Positions 17,839-27,179 of a stretch of 64,000 bases of DNA are shown here, piece after piece. The notes beneath the pieces were generated by a model. That model was not told the origin of the DNA. It saw only the letters and a program-made list of their open reading frames with translations, and did not search any database. The DNA is taken from contig NZ_CP009288.1 in assembly GCF_000756615.1 (NCBI RefSeq), positions 1,302,001-1,366,000 on the forward strand. The letters are read 5' to 3'. This DNA is from Paenibacillus durus. Lineage in GTDB: Bacteria; Bacillota; Bacilli; Paenibacillales; Paenibacillaceae. Position 1 is the stretch's first letter; every line of letters begins with the position of its first letter. A program made the translations under genes and the position numbers.

Positions 17839-18765
17839 ATGACAGTAAATGCGGTAGCAACGGAACCGGTTGCCAGGCTTCTTGGTGTAACCAAAAGAAT
17901 CGGTTCAAAAACGCTGGTTGGCGATTTGACGCTCGACATTCCGGCAGGACAGGTCTTCGGCTTTCTCGGGCCGAACGGCGCAGGGAAGACGACCACCATT
18001 CGGATGATGGTTGGACTGATCTCGATTAGCCGGGGTGATATTGTAATCGGCGGCAGAAGCATCAAGACTAATTTTGAAGAAGCGGTTGCCCAGGTTGGGG
18101 CCATTGTAGAGAATCCGGAGATGTACAAGTTTCTAACCGGATACCAGAATTTGAAGCAGTATGCGCGAATGGTCAGCGGCGTGACCAAACAGCGTATTCA
18201 GGAAGTCATTGAGCTTGTCGGACTGGGCAGCCGTATCAACGACAAGGTGAAGAGCTATTCGCTCGGCATGCGCCAGCGGCTCGGAGTAGCCCAGGCGCTG
18301 CTTCATCGGCCGAAGCTGCTAATCCTCGATGAACCGACCAACGGGCTTGATCCTCAAGGTATACGGGAGCTCCGGGATTACCTGCGGCGGTTATGCCGGG
18401 AGGAAGGGACGACCGTGTTCGTCTCCAGCCATTTGCTGTCCGAAATGGAGCTTATGTGCGACAGCGTCGCAATCATTCAGAACGGGAAGCTGATCGATGT
18501 CCGCCAGTTGAAGAGCGAGGAGGGCGCTCAGGCGCATGGCAGGGAGTTTGTGTTCGAGGTAGATAATGCCCAGACCGCTCAAGGACTGATCGGCGGGACG
18601 GTGAAGGATGCGGGGGGAATTGTCGTGCAGACGGTTCGAGAGGCTATTCCGGACCTGAACGCGAAGCTTGTGAGCGGCGGCGTCAAAGTATACGGCATCA
18701 AAGAGGTCGTAGTCTCACTGGAGGATCAATTCCTGGAAATGACTGGAGGTGAGGGCATTGAGTAA
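17839..18765 (+). CDS. ABC transporter ATP-binding protein (BcrA/NatA type)
   Basis: 308 residues. Walker A is GPNGAGKTT at ~residue 50, the Q-loop region is in the ~80s-90s, signature YSLGMRQRLG is at ~140, and Walker B is LLILDEPTNGLD at ~160 with SSHLL as the switch His. The ~80-residue C-terminal extension is typical of the BcrA/CcmA group that drives ABC-2 exporters. The start has AAGGATGGG upstream. It forms a two-gene unit with the overlapping permease. The exported substrate (drug, antibiotic peptide or lipid) is unknown. Confidence 0.92.
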   Translation: MTVNAVATEPVARLLGVTKRIGSKTLVGDLTLDIPAGQVFGFLGPNGAGKTTTIRMMVGLISISRGDIVIGGRSIKTNFEEAVAQVGAIVENPEMYKFLTGYQNLKQYARMVSGVTKQRIQEVIELVGLGSRINDKVKSYSLGMRQRLGVAQALLHRPKLLILDEPTNGLDPQGIRELRDYLRRLCREEGTTVFVSSHLLSEMELMCDSVAIIQNGKLIDVRQLKSEEGAQAHGREFVFEVDNAQTAQGLIGGTVKDAGGIVVQTVREAIPDLNAKLVSGGVKVYGIKEVVVSLEDQFLEMTGGEGIE

Positions 18766-19540
18766 GTTTAGTTCGCTTGTACATAATGAGAATATAAAAA
18801 TATACAGCCGGGCCCGCACCTGGATCATGCTGCTTCTGCTGGCGATTTTCAGTGTCCTGATACCTGTGCTCATGTATGTTAGCAGCTCGGCTGAGAGCCG
18901 GCCTGGAATGTGGAACGGCTTTCAGATTACGGTGAGCGTCATCTTTTATCTGAATATGATATTTACCGTAGTTATCGCGTCGGACGCCGTGGCGGGGGAA
19001 TTCTCTTGGGGTACGATTAAGCTGCTGCTGATCCGGCCTTGGAGCCGCTCGAAAATTCTGCTGTCTAAGTACATTTCCATGGTGCTGTTCAGCGTGCTTA
19101 CGACTGTACTGTTGGTAGTTTGCGCTTACGCCGCCTCGCTGATTCTGCTGCCTTCCGGCAGTGAAACCATGACTCAGAGCGGCTGGAGTCCGGAAATGTT
19201 CAGCGCGATGTTCGTCTTATGCCGGTATGTGGAGCTGTTCCTGACCGCTGCGCTTGCTTTCATGGTTTCGAGCGTATTCCGCGCTAGCGGGCTGGCGATC
19301 GGCCTGTCGCTGTTCATTATATTTGTCAAAAATCTTTTCATCGGCTTCTTCAATCCCGATCATTACGAATGGGCGAATTATTTGCCGTTTAGCCATATGG
19401 ATCTTAGCGGCTATCTGGCCTCGAATACGGGGCCGGGAGGGGCGACGCTGGGGTTCTCCATTGCGGTGCTTGCCGCCTATTATGCCGTGTTTCTGCTGCT
19501 GTCCTGGATTGTGTTCAATCGCAGAGACGTTGCCGGTTGA
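18758..19540 (+). CDS. ABC-2 type permease
   Basis: 260 residues with six predicted membrane segments (ARTWIMLLLLAIFSVLIPV, VSVIFYLNMIFTVVIA, LFSVLTTVLLVVCAYAASL and three more). It carries the G-T-I-K-L-L-L-I-R-P motif common to ABC-2 permeases. The TTG at 18758 is preferred, with GGAGG eight bases upstream; a GTG at 18749 is possible. The gene overlaps the ATPase gene by 8 bases, indicating translational coupling and a common exporter. A strong terminator follows. Confidence 0.88.
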   Translation: MSKFSSLVHNENIKIYSRARTWIMLLLLAIFSVLIPVLMYVSSSAESRPGMWNGFQITVSVIFYLNMIFTVVIASDAVAGEFSWGTIKLLLIRPWSRSKILLSKYISMVLFSVLTTVLLVVCAYAASLILLPSGSETMTQSGWSPEMFSAMFVLCRYVELFLTAALAFMVSSVFRASGLAIGLSLFIIFVKNLFIGFFNPDHYEWANYLPFSHMDLSGYLASNTGPGGATLGFSIAVLAAYYAVFLLLSWIVFNRRDVAG

Positions 19541-19585
19541 CCGGAAAATAAACAGGGAAACGGGCCCGCTTCCCTGCGCATTTGA

Positions 19586-19618
19586 ACCGTCCGCTCGTAC
19601 AAAGAGCGGGCGGTTTTT
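19586..19618 (+). terminator. Terminator after the ABC exporter
   Basis: ACCGTCCGCTC pairs with GAGCGGGCGGT (one wobble) and is followed by TTTTT; it lies between convergent genes. Confidence 0.85.
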
Positions 19619-19694
19619 ATATTTACCCGGGACGTTAGGCATCTCTTCAATCCCCCTAACGGTCTATTCCTCCGCGCTATCGCCATAGCCGTAT

Positions 19695-20852
19695 TCAATC
19701 TTGTTTGATATAAGATAAAGGGTTGACGCTCTTATTCTGTTTGACCACTTGAAAGTGCAGATGGGGGGCGGTGCTCCGTCCGGTACTGCCGACCCGTCCG
19801 ATTGTTTGGCCTTTGGCAACATTGTCGCCGACCGACACATCCAGGCTGCTGAGATGCATATATAAGGTCTGCAGCCCGTTCTCGTGGTCGATCACAATAT
19901 AATTGCCACGCGCAGCGGACTGTTCCGCGGCAGCGATTTTGCCGCCCTGAGCGGCTAACACCACATCGCCTGCTTGAGCAGCGATATCGATTCCGGCGTG
20001 AAAAGCGGAGCTTCCTTTGAAGGGATCGGTACGGTAGCCGAAGCTTGAGGAAATCATTCGAGATGAGGTGGGCCACAGAAGAGCCTGCGCCTCCTCCCGC
20101 TGAAGCCGCGCGGTGTCCGCTTTTTGGGCTTCCAGCACCGTACCTGAAAGGCTGCGGACCATCTCTTCGAGCATGCCCCTAATTTCCGTAAGCTCATCCT
20201 TTGTCTCCCGGACGGCCGGAACCTCCCCTGGGCTGCTGTAAGAGGCGATATATTCTCCTCCTATCCGTAAAGCCGGCGTATGCTCGATGGCGGCGTGAAA
20301 AGCTCCGATGCGGATGGTGATCGCTGAAGGGGACGCGGATTTTGCCTGTGTCATGGGCAGGGAGAAGGTTCCGTTGTTGGGCTGGGCGACGGCGACAGGG
20401 ACCTCTTTCGTTCGATCGGGAACCGGTATCGCTTCTCCCCCTGATTCTCCCGCAGCCGCTTCTTTGCCGGCAGAAGATGCTCCCTTGGGTTTGCTGACCA
20501 ATCCTTGCAATTCCCGCTGCAGAGCGTCTGCGCTTTTTAACTGATCCTTGATCCCTTTCGCTTCTTCCACAAGCCTCAAGGCTTCGCTCTGCACCGACTG
20601 CAGCGCTTTCTCCTTATCGGCGATCGATGCTTCCAGCCGAACATTCTGCGAGGACAGCGCGGCGGCTTCCGCCTCAAGCTCCTGTATGGAGCGAGAGGCA
20701 TGATAATGCATGGAACTGATTAGACTCGACAGGGATAGGACGGCTGCAGCCGGCAGGGCCACGGCCATTGGTTTGGAAATTTGGATCTTTCTGACCGGAT
20801 TCCCGGCATCCCGGATGACGAGCAGGGTAATCTTGTCCGATTGGCTTTTCAT
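19695..20852 (-). CDS. M23 family metallopeptidase, membrane-anchored with coiled coil
   Basis: 385 residues from the ATG at 20852 (GGAAAGGAGACGCT upstream; an in-frame ATG 15 codons earlier is inside the RBS region). A membrane segment lies at ~30-50, a coiled coil at ~55-125 (IQELEAEAAALSSQNVRLEA...), then a Pro/Ala linker, and a C-terminal LytM/M23 domain (residues ~275-380) with FHAGIDIAAQAGDVV and HLHFQV supplying the zinc ligands. It should cut peptidoglycan peptide bridges outside the membrane. The layout resembles division or sporulation-linked M23 proteins; the specific process is not clear. Confidence 0.88.
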   Translation of the reverse strand: MKSQSDKITLLVIRDAGNPVRKIQISKPMAVALPAAAVLSLSSLISSMHYHASRSIQELEAEAAALSSQNVRLEASIADKEKALQSVQSEALRLVEEAKGIKDQLKSADALQRELQGLVSKPKGASSAGKEAAAGESGGEAIPVPDRTKEVPVAVAQPNNGTFSLPMTQAKSASPSAITIRIGAFHAAIEHTPALRIGGEYIASYSSPGEVPAVRETKDELTEIRGMLEEMVRSLSGTVLEAQKADTARLQREEAQALLWPTSSRMISSSFGYRTDPFKGSSAFHAGIDIAAQAGDVVLAAQGGKIAAAEQSAARGNYIVIDHENGLQTLYMHLSSLDVSVGDNVAKGQTIGRVGSTGRSTAPHLHFQVVKQNKSVNPLSYIKQD

Positions 20853-21060
20853 AGCGTCTCCTTTCCGTATCCGGATTGCAAGCTTCACGCCTTTCATGCT
20901 TCTCTCTTCTTCCTATTACTCTATGTATTCGTGTATCGGCGGGATCATGACATGCTTGTTGATTGAATAAAGCGGGAGAGTTAGGTGAATCTTGTACTTA
21001 TGAAGCTTACATGGCCATGCCTGAAGACGGCGGACTATAGCAAAGGAGACTAAAGACGGC

Positions 21061-22491
21061 ATGAAAATATTCACTGCGGCGTTATGCTTATTTATTGTTC
21101 AAATCATGGTGATCCTGGTTCTGGAATATCGCCGTCCTCAAAGAGCTATCGCCTGGTTGTTTCTGCTTTTTTGCTGCCCGCCTCTTGGTCTGCTGATCTA
21201 TTACATCTTGGGCAGGGATTACAGAAAGATCCGTAAGCTTAAAGCTCATCCAGCAGCTACTCGCCGGGCGCTTCATGATTATGCCGCCGAGCGGAGCCGG
21301 ATCATAACCCGCACGGAGGACACCGGGAATCCGGAATTAACCGGCCGTAAGGAACTGCTGCACCTATTGGACGGGCTGTCGGAAAGTCCGGTCACGGGCA
21401 GAAATGCGAGCCGGATACTGGTTAATGCGGGCGAAGCCTATGAATCCATGCTGCAAGCGATGGAATCGGCGTCAGAGCATATTCATCTGGAATTTTATAT
21501 TTTCCGCGATGACGCCACCGGGGAGAGATTTCAGGACGTCATGATCCGCAAAGCCCGGCAGGGTGTAAAAGTCCGCTTGCTGTGCGATGGGCTCGGCAGC
21601 CGCAAGCTGGGCCGGCGTTTTCTGCGCCCTTTGGCGAGCGCCGGGGTTGAGACGCATTTTTTCCTGCCGCCGCTTGCTTCCCTGTTCGGTGGGCGGTTCA
21701 ACTACCGCAATCATCGTAAAATCCTGATTGTGGACGGTCTCGTCGGCTTTACCGGCGGAATTAACATCGGAGACGAGTATTTGGGCAAAGATCCGAAAAT
21801 GGGATTTTGGCGGGATACCCATCTGCGTCTGGAGGGTGACGCCGTCTATTTTATGCAGCATGTGTTTCTGAAGGACTGGCAGCTGGTTTCCGGAGAACGT
21901 CTGAGCCATCCGCGCATGTTTCCTGTTCATGGCTGCGGGGGCGATGAGGGAGTGCAGATTATAGGGAGCGGGCCGGACGGCGATATCGACGCCAATCAGG
22001 CTATGATTTTTGCGGCGATTTGCGCGGCAAAGAGCCGGATTTGGATCGCGTCACCTTATTTTATCCCGGACCCGGCAATTCTGAGAGCGCTCAAAAACGC
22101 GGTGCTGCGCGGAGCGGATGTACGGATTATGATTCCGTCCAAGCCTGACAGCGCATTGGTATATTACGCCTCGTTGTCCTATTTGGATAATTTGCTGGAT
22201 GCCGGCGTGAAATTTTACCGCTACCGGAAAGGCTTTATGCATGCTAAAGTGTGGATTGCCGACGGTCTGCTGGCTTCCGTAGGCAGCGTGAATATGGATA
22301 TGCGCAGCTTCTATTCCGATTTCGAACTGTCGGCGATTCTGCTTCAGCCGCAGCGCATCGAAGAGCTGGCTGACCAGTTCCGGCGCGATCTGGAGGGCAG
22401 CGAGGCGATCGACCCTGACCTTTTCCGCCAACGGGGGAAGCTTGCGCGCGCAGCAGAAGAGATTTGCAGCTTGCTTTCGCCTCTTCTGTGA
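21061..22491 (+). CDS. cls: Cardiolipin synthase
   Basis: 476 residues. Two N-terminal membrane helices (~1-25 and ~30-50) and two phospholipase-D H-x-K-x4-D motifs: NHRKILIVDG at ~residue 220 and MHAKVWIADG at ~395. The enzyme condenses two phosphatidylglycerols into cardiolipin at the membrane. Length matches the Bacillus ClsA/YwnE type. The ATG has AAAGGAG upstream. It is divergent from the M23 gene and seems monocistronic. Confidence 0.93.
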   Translation: MKIFTAALCLFIVQIMVILVLEYRRPQRAIAWLFLLFCCPPLGLLIYYILGRDYRKIRKLKAHPAATRRALHDYAAERSRIITRTEDTGNPELTGRKELLHLLDGLSESPVTGRNASRILVNAGEAYESMLQAMESASEHIHLEFYIFRDDATGERFQDVMIRKARQGVKVRLLCDGLGSRKLGRRFLRPLASAGVETHFFLPPLASLFGGRFNYRNHRKILIVDGLVGFTGGINIGDEYLGKDPKMGFWRDTHLRLEGDAVYFMQHVFLKDWQLVSGERLSHPRMFPVHGCGGDEGVQIIGSGPDGDIDANQAMIFAAICAAKSRIWIASPYFIPDPAILRALKNAVLRGADVRIMIPSKPDSALVYYASLSYLDNLLDAGVKFYRYRKGFMHAKVWIADGLLASVGSVNMDMRSFYSDFELSAILLQPQRIEELADQFRRDLEGSEAIDPDLFRQRGKLARAAEEICSLLSPLL

Positions 22492-22582
22492 GAGAAAAAC
22501 TGATCATTCATTATCGTATATAACAATATGATATAATATAAGAAACTTAGATAAAAATTTCGATAAGGATAGGGGGAGTTTA

Positions 22583-23491
22583 ATGGGTACGAGTCCACAA
22601 GCATTAGTTAAAGAAGAACCTAATAAACCCCGGAAGACCGGGACGATCAAGACAGCCAAACTGGCACAGCGGGCCGTAATGATGCTGATCGGGGCAAGCA
22701 TGATGGCCGTAGCGCTGGAGATTTTCCTCGTTCCAAACCAGATGGTCGATGGCGGCATTACAGGCATATCCATTATGCTGTCGCATATTTTTCACATTCC
22801 CCTCGGCATTTTACTGACACTTCTTAATCTTCCTTTTCTTATTGTCGGCTACAAGCAGATCGGCAAGACCTTCGCATTGTCCACGCTGTTTGCGGTCGTC
22901 GTGATGTCGATCGGCACCCAGATGCTGCATCCCGTGCAGCCGATTACCGTGGAGCCCCTGCTTGCGGCGGTATTTGGCGGTGTTATTCTCGGCGTCGGCG
23001 TCGGGCTCGTGGTGCGATACGGCGGATCGCTGGACGGTACGGAAATCGTGGCGATTCTGATCGCGAAAAGACTGCCATTCTCGGTAGGCGAGGTCGTCAT
23101 GTTCTTCAATCTGTTTATTTTAACGGGAGCCGGATTTGTCTTCGGTTGGAATAACGCGATGTTCTCATTGATTGCATACTACATCGCCTTTAAAATGATC
23201 GACGTTACCCTCGAAGGTCTGGACCAGTCGAAATCGGTCTGGATCATCAGCGACAAGTACCGAGATATCGGCGAAGCACTGACGGAGCGTCTTGGCCGGG
23301 GTGTGACCTATCTGGAAGGGGAAGGCGGCTTCTCGGGCGATAGCAAGAAAGTGATCTTCGTTGTCATAACCCGGCTGGAGGAAGCCAAGATGAAGGCGAT
23401 CGTCGAAGACTGGGATTCCGATGCTTTTGTCGCTGTCGGCAATATCCATGATGTGAAAGGCGGGCGCTTCAAAAAGAAATCGATTCACTAA
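22583..23491 (+). CDS. YitT family membrane protein (DUF2179)
   Basis: 302 residues. Five to six membrane segments in residues ~30-200, carrying the family signature VPNQMVDGGITGISIMLSH and GTEIVAIL. The soluble C-terminal DUF2179 domain (~220-300) has K-V-I-F-V-V-I-T-R-L-E. The RBS is GGGGGAG. A TATAAT at 22532-22537 could be its -10. The family occurs in many paralogues in Firmicutes and has no firmly assigned transport substrate. A perfect terminator follows. Confidence 0.9.
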   Translation: MGTSPQALVKEEPNKPRKTGTIKTAKLAQRAVMMLIGASMMAVALEIFLVPNQMVDGGITGISIMLSHIFHIPLGILLTLLNLPFLIVGYKQIGKTFALSTLFAVVVMSIGTQMLHPVQPITVEPLLAAVFGGVILGVGVGLVVRYGGSLDGTEIVAILIAKRLPFSVGEVVMFFNLFILTGAGFVFGWNNAMFSLIAYYIAFKMIDVTLEGLDQSKSVWIISDKYRDIGEALTERLGRGVTYLEGEGGFSGDSKKVIFVVITRLEEAKMKAIVEDWDSDAFVAVGNIHDVKGGRFKKKSIH

Positions 23492-23522
23492 AGTTTGCAT
23501 ATCGGCGGCTTGCCGCATACCC

Positions 23523-23559
23523 AAAACCTCCGCTTCAGAGCCTGCGAAGCGGAGGTTTT
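23523..23559 (+). terminator. Terminator after the YitT gene
   Basis: AAAACCTCCGCTTC pairs perfectly with GAAGCGGAGGTTTT; A-runs and T-runs on both sides make it usable in both directions. Confidence 0.9.
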
Positions 23560-23688
23560 GTCGAAATATATGCAGGTATAAGCTGTGCGCTGATCCCAAG
23601 CCTTATATTTTTACGAGAAACGCAGATCGTCCTTGAAAGGACGCCTTCAGGCGTTTCTTCTTAGTTTGCGTCACCCGGTAACAACCGC

Positions 23689-24573
23689 CTATTTGAGACC
23701 AGCGATAACAAGCTCCACCGGCTGGGGAGGCAGCTGCGCGATCAGGTCGCCCTTAGAACGAAGACGTTCCTCGATATTAAGCAGATGAAAATCCTCCGGC
23801 GAGACATTGTTTGCGACCTCGTCCCATGTCAGCGGAGTGGATACGGTAGCCAGCGGGCGGGCGCGGGGCGTATAGGGTGCGGCCAGCGTTTTGCCGCGGT
23901 AATGCTGGAGGTAATCGAAATAAATTTTGTCTCCGCGCTGTTTCTTTAGCCGCTCCAGCGTGAACAGCCCGGGATGCTTCTCAGTCACATACCTGCCGAC
24001 AAAATGTCCGGCCTTCCTAAGCTCGTCAAAGGTGACTCCGGATCGGATCGGAACGATAATCTGCACGCCGGTCGCTCCCGAAGTCTTCGGCACCGAAGCC
24101 AGTCCAAGCGATTTCAGCACGTCTCCCACAATAGCCGCCGCCTCCATGATGCGAGGCTCAATCTCCCGCGAAGGATCAATATCAATCATCCATTCACACG
24201 GCAGACTGCTGCCTGCGTAATGAAGCGAGGGATGGAATTCCAGAGCGGCCGAATTGCCAAGCCAGAGCAGTCCGGGCAGCCCGTCCAGCGTAATATAGTT
24301 GATTCCGTCATGCATGACGGTGCGGATATAGGGCGGCAGCGGGTCCGGCGCGTTTTTCTGATAAAAGGACTTGCCGGCAACTCCGTGCGGGTAGCGTATG
24401 ACTGTAAGCAGCCGTTGTTTAAGATAGCGCAGCAAGTACGGCGACAGGGCGGCAAGCTTCTCCAGATAGATGCGTTTGGTTATTCCCTGCTCAGGCCACA
24501 GCGGCTTATCCGGATTGGTAACGGAGACTTCCTGCCCTTCAATGGTGATGGAGCCTTTGACGGCGGCTGGCAT
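23689..24573 (-). CDS. ligD: LigD-type NHEJ polymerase (primase domain)
   Basis: 294 residues of the archaeo-eukaryotic-primase-type LigD polymerase domain: VTNPDKPLWPEQGITK near the N-terminus, MIDIDPS with two catalytic aspartates at ~135, KTSGATGVQIIVPI and a third Asp later in D-K-I-Y-F-D-Y-L-Q. It adds nucleotides at double-strand break ends before ligation by the Ku/LigD system. The ATG at 24573 has GGAGG nine bases upstream; earlier in-frame ATGs lack one. It is the last gene of a minus-strand operon after ku and the ligase, 63 bases past the ligase stop. The polymerase is a separate polypeptide, not fused to the ligase. Confidence 0.9.
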   Translation of the reverse strand: MPAAVKGSITIEGQEVSVTNPDKPLWPEQGITKRIYLEKLAALSPYLLRYLKQRLLTVIRYPHGVAGKSFYQKNAPDPLPPYIRTVMHDGINYITLDGLPGLLWLGNSAALEFHPSLHYAGSSLPCEWMIDIDPSREIEPRIMEAAAIVGDVLKSLGLASVPKTSGATGVQIIVPIRSGVTFDELRKAGHFVGRYVTEKHPGLFTLERLKKQRGDKIYFDYLQHYRGKTLAAPYTPRARPLATVSTPLTWDEVANNVSPEDFHLLNIEERLRSKGDLIAQLPPQPVELVIAGLK

Positions 24574-24636
24574 ATCAGCATTCCTCCTTCCTCCAAGGAA
24601 ATTATTGGGTAAAAAGGGTCGCATTTTCGTCAAACG

Positions 24637-25575
24637 TTACGGCAGCCGGCACTCTTCGGGAGAAACATCAACTCTTGCCTGAATGCTGGGTTGGCGCAGT
24701 GTACCCGATGTGTTCCATTCTAAAAAGTGGATCTTGAACACTAGCTCCGGCCTGATCCAGAACGCGCCCTTGACCCGCTGCGGCAGTGAAGCAAACGGCA
24801 TATCGTCTATGGCAAGGCTGCGCGCGAGAGCGGTTAAATCCCGCCAATCCTTCACGGTCAGCCTCCCTGTTCCCGCATGTCCGATATAATGCAGCCGTTC
24901 GTCAGCGTCATACAAGCCGAGCAGCAGAGCATTAACGGTTCCGTCCCGAAATGTGACGCCTCCGGCGACGGCATTGAGATCTCCGATAATTTTACATTTG
25001 AGCCAGCGCTTGTCTTTTCCGCCTGGTGTATAGACACTGGTAACATCCTTGCAGACGATGCCCTCAAGCCCGTTGGTACGGGCGGTGGAAAAGAGCGCGG
25101 CGGGATCGCTGTAGCTCGGCACGGCCTGCACATGAGGATGAGGCAGGAGCATTTCTTCCAGCAGATGCTGGCGTTCGGATAACGGCCGGTCAAGAAGCCA
25201 CTCTCCGTTGCAATATACAATGTCGAACACCATGTACAGAACCGGAATCTGCCGCACCATGGAAGCAATAGCGGAATCTTTCTTCAGACTGTCCCGGCGC
25301 ATGACCTCATGAAAAGATGGCTTTCCCCCACTGAGGGCGATGACTTCACCATCCAAAATAGCGGAACCGGCCCTGCAGTAGCGGCCGGCATCGGCCAGTT
25401 CCGGATACTGTCTCGTGCGGTTATTTCCCCGCCGGTTGATCAGCTCGGTGGAATTTCCGTCATAGTAGGAGATCATGCGAACGCCGTCCCATTTGATCTG
25501 GGCAATCCACTGTTCTCCCGCAGGCAGACGGTCTGCAATGATCGGCTCAAACGGAATAATGGGCTGAAATTTCAT
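24637..25575 (-). CDS. ligD: ATP-dependent DNA ligase (LigD ligase domain)
   Basis: 312 residues. The adenylation motif is I-K-W-D-G-V-R with active Lys ~29, then I-L-D-G-E-V, G-L-E-G-I-V-C-K-D and W-L-K-C-K motifs in order, and an OB-fold C-terminal domain. It seals double-strand breaks with Ku. No polymerase or phosphoesterase domain is attached. The start lies only 9 bases after the ku stop and has a weak RBS, consistent with translational coupling. In Bacillus subtilis, LigD fuses ligase and polymerase; here the two are separate genes in the same order. Confidence 0.92.
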   Translation of the reverse strand: MKFQPIIPFEPIIADRLPAGEQWIAQIKWDGVRMISYYDGNSTELINRRGNNRTRQYPELADAGRYCRAGSAILDGEVIALSGGKPSFHEVMRRDSLKKDSAIASMVRQIPVLYMVFDIVYCNGEWLLDRPLSERQHLLEEMLLPHPHVQAVPSYSDPAALFSTARTNGLEGIVCKDVTSVYTPGGKDKRWLKCKIIGDLNAVAGGVTFRDGTVNALLLGLYDADERLHYIGHAGTGRLTVKDWRDLTALARSLAIDDMPFASLPQRVKGAFWIRPELVFKIHFLEWNTSGTLRQPSIQARVDVSPEECRLP

Positions 25576-25584
25576 CAGGCGATC

Positions 25585-26580
25585 CTACGATACCGTCTGC
25601 TTGCTTTTTGCGCTGCGGCGTTTCGGTTTGGGGGGAATAACGGAGGCGGGAGAGGTAAGCGGAGCTGCTTCGCCATTTACCGCCGCACTTCCGTCTGTCT
25701 TCGCGCCTGCTGCGGACTCGCCGGAAGCCTTCGCTGCGGCTTTTTTTCGTCCGCCCGCTGTTTTACGCGGTTTGGTCGCTGCCGCCGCCGGGGTCCCCGG
25801 ATCGGATGGAATATGCTGCACCGCCTCGATGCTGGCCTGAAGCGCAGCCATCAGATCGATCACATTGGTTTGCTGCCGCGCCGGAGCAATACGGATTTCT
25901 TCACCGGCCACTTTGCTTGCGATCAGATCAAGCATCCGCTGGCGGTAATCATCCGTATATTTCTCCGGTTCGAACGGAGTCGACAGCTGAGAAATGAGCA
26001 GCTTGGCCATATCCAGCTCCTTGTCGTTCACCACTCCGGCTTCCGGCAGGCTTGGAACTTGGGAGATGGGCCGGATCTCGTCGGGATAGAACATGGTTTC
26101 AATGGAGAGGCAGTTCTCTAGTACCCGAATAGCTGCAAGGCTGCTTTTGGAGCGGATCGATATTTTGGCGACGCCGATTTTCCCTGTCTGGCGCATCGCC
26201 TCCATCAACAGCCGGTATGCGCCTGCCCCGGCCTGATCGGGTGACAGATAATACGTTTTTTGAAAATAAATCGGATCGATATCCTTCAAATCCACAAAGT
26301 CAAGAATCGTAATATTCTTGGTGCTTTCTTCCGTCAGCGCGTCAAGCTCGTCCTTGCCAAAGATGACGAACTTCCCTTTTTCATACTCATAGCCCTTGCC
26401 GATTTCCTCCCAGGCCACTTCCTTGTCGCAGACAGGGCATTTACGCACATAGGACAAGGGGCTGCCGCATGCTTTGTGAATATAACGCAGTGATACGTCT
26501 TTATCTTCGGTGGCCGAGAACATTTTGACCGGCACATGCACAAGCCCGAAGCTGATGGCGCCTTTCCAAACGGTATGCAT
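25585..26580 (-). CDS. ku: Non-homologous end-joining protein Ku
   Basis: 331 residues. A Ku core domain spans residues ~1-255 (MHTVWKGAISFGLVHVPVKM, KCPVCDKEV, Y-Y-L-S-P-D). The Lys/Ala/Pro-rich C-terminal tail (~256-331) is of the type that extends DNA binding and ligase recruitment in bacterial Ku. RBS CAGGAGGTG. First gene of the minus-strand NHEJ operon and divergent from sspH. In Bacillus, Ku and LigD protect spore DNA and are made late in sporulation under sigma-G; the sspH neighbour hints at the same timing, though no sigma-G promoter was resolved. Confidence 0.95.
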   Translation of the reverse strand: MHTVWKGAISFGLVHVPVKMFSATEDKDVSLRYIHKACGSPLSYVRKCPVCDKEVAWEEIGKGYEYEKGKFVIFGKDELDALTEESTKNITILDFVDLKDIDPIYFQKTYYLSPDQAGAGAYRLLMEAMRQTGKIGVAKISIRSKSSLAAIRVLENCLSIETMFYPDEIRPISQVPSLPEAGVVNDKELDMAKLLISQLSTPFEPEKYTDDYRQRMLDLIASKVAGEEIRIAPARQQTNVIDLMAALQASIEAVQHIPSDPGTPAAAATKPRKTAGGRKKAAAKASGESAAGAKTDGSAAVNGEAAPLTSPASVIPPKPKRRSAKSKQTVS

Positions 26581-26773
26581 CGAATAACACCTCCTGAAAA
26601 ATTCGGCTTTGGCTTAGTATGAGCGGCGGGTGTCTTTTTACACCTTGAAGAATTTCGGTTAAGCCGGTCCTTTGCATAGATTGGTTCGCGGCTGGGAAAT
26701 ATAACACCGTCCGATTACGGCAATTCTTGGCGCGGCGAGGACGCGGATCAGCTTACAAGGGAGGAATAAAGGA

Positions 26774-26965
26774 ATGGACGTACAACGGGCGCAGGATATT
26801 TTCGCTTCCAAAGATAACATCGCTGTACATCTTGACGGCAAACCCGTATGGATTGAGCATGTGGATGCGGCAAACGGCATGGCGACGGTTCAAGTCGGCT
26901 CGCGGCCGACGGATGTGCATACAGTTGGCGTGGACCGGCTGGAAGAGCAAAGGGAGAAGCATTGA
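26774..26965 (+). CDS. sspH: Small acid-soluble spore protein H
   Basis: 63 residues matching SspH: MDVQRAQDIFASKDNIAVH, then V-W-I-E-H-V-D, T-V-Q-V and a charged end. The protein is packed in the spore core. Strong RBS GGGAGGAATAAAGGA. It is a single gene with a terminator. Its presence shows an endospore former and that the adjoining NHEJ genes sit in a spore-related neighbourhood. Confidence 0.9.
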   Translation: MDVQRAQDIFASKDNIAVHLDGKPVWIEHVDAANGMATVQVGSRPTDVHTVGVDRLEEQREKH

Positions 26966-27045
26966 CAAGACTCTGACAAAATGATTTCTGCAGCAAAAAT
27001 AAGCAGTACGGCTGTGAATAAATCAGTCTCATATTAACGTAAAAT

Positions 27046-27088
27046 ACGCCTTCCTATTCTCTGCGGCAGCAGGATGGAGGCGTTTTTT
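27046..27088 (+). terminator. Terminator after sspH
   Basis: ACGCCTTCCT pairs imperfectly with AGGATGGAGGCGT and is followed by six T. Confidence 0.7.
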
Positions 27089-27179
27089 GGTATGGACATA
27101 GATATCGATGCTGTTATAATTTTGATAAACTATGTTGTCCTGGCTGAACAAACAAGTCATAAAGAAATGAGCTGATGAT

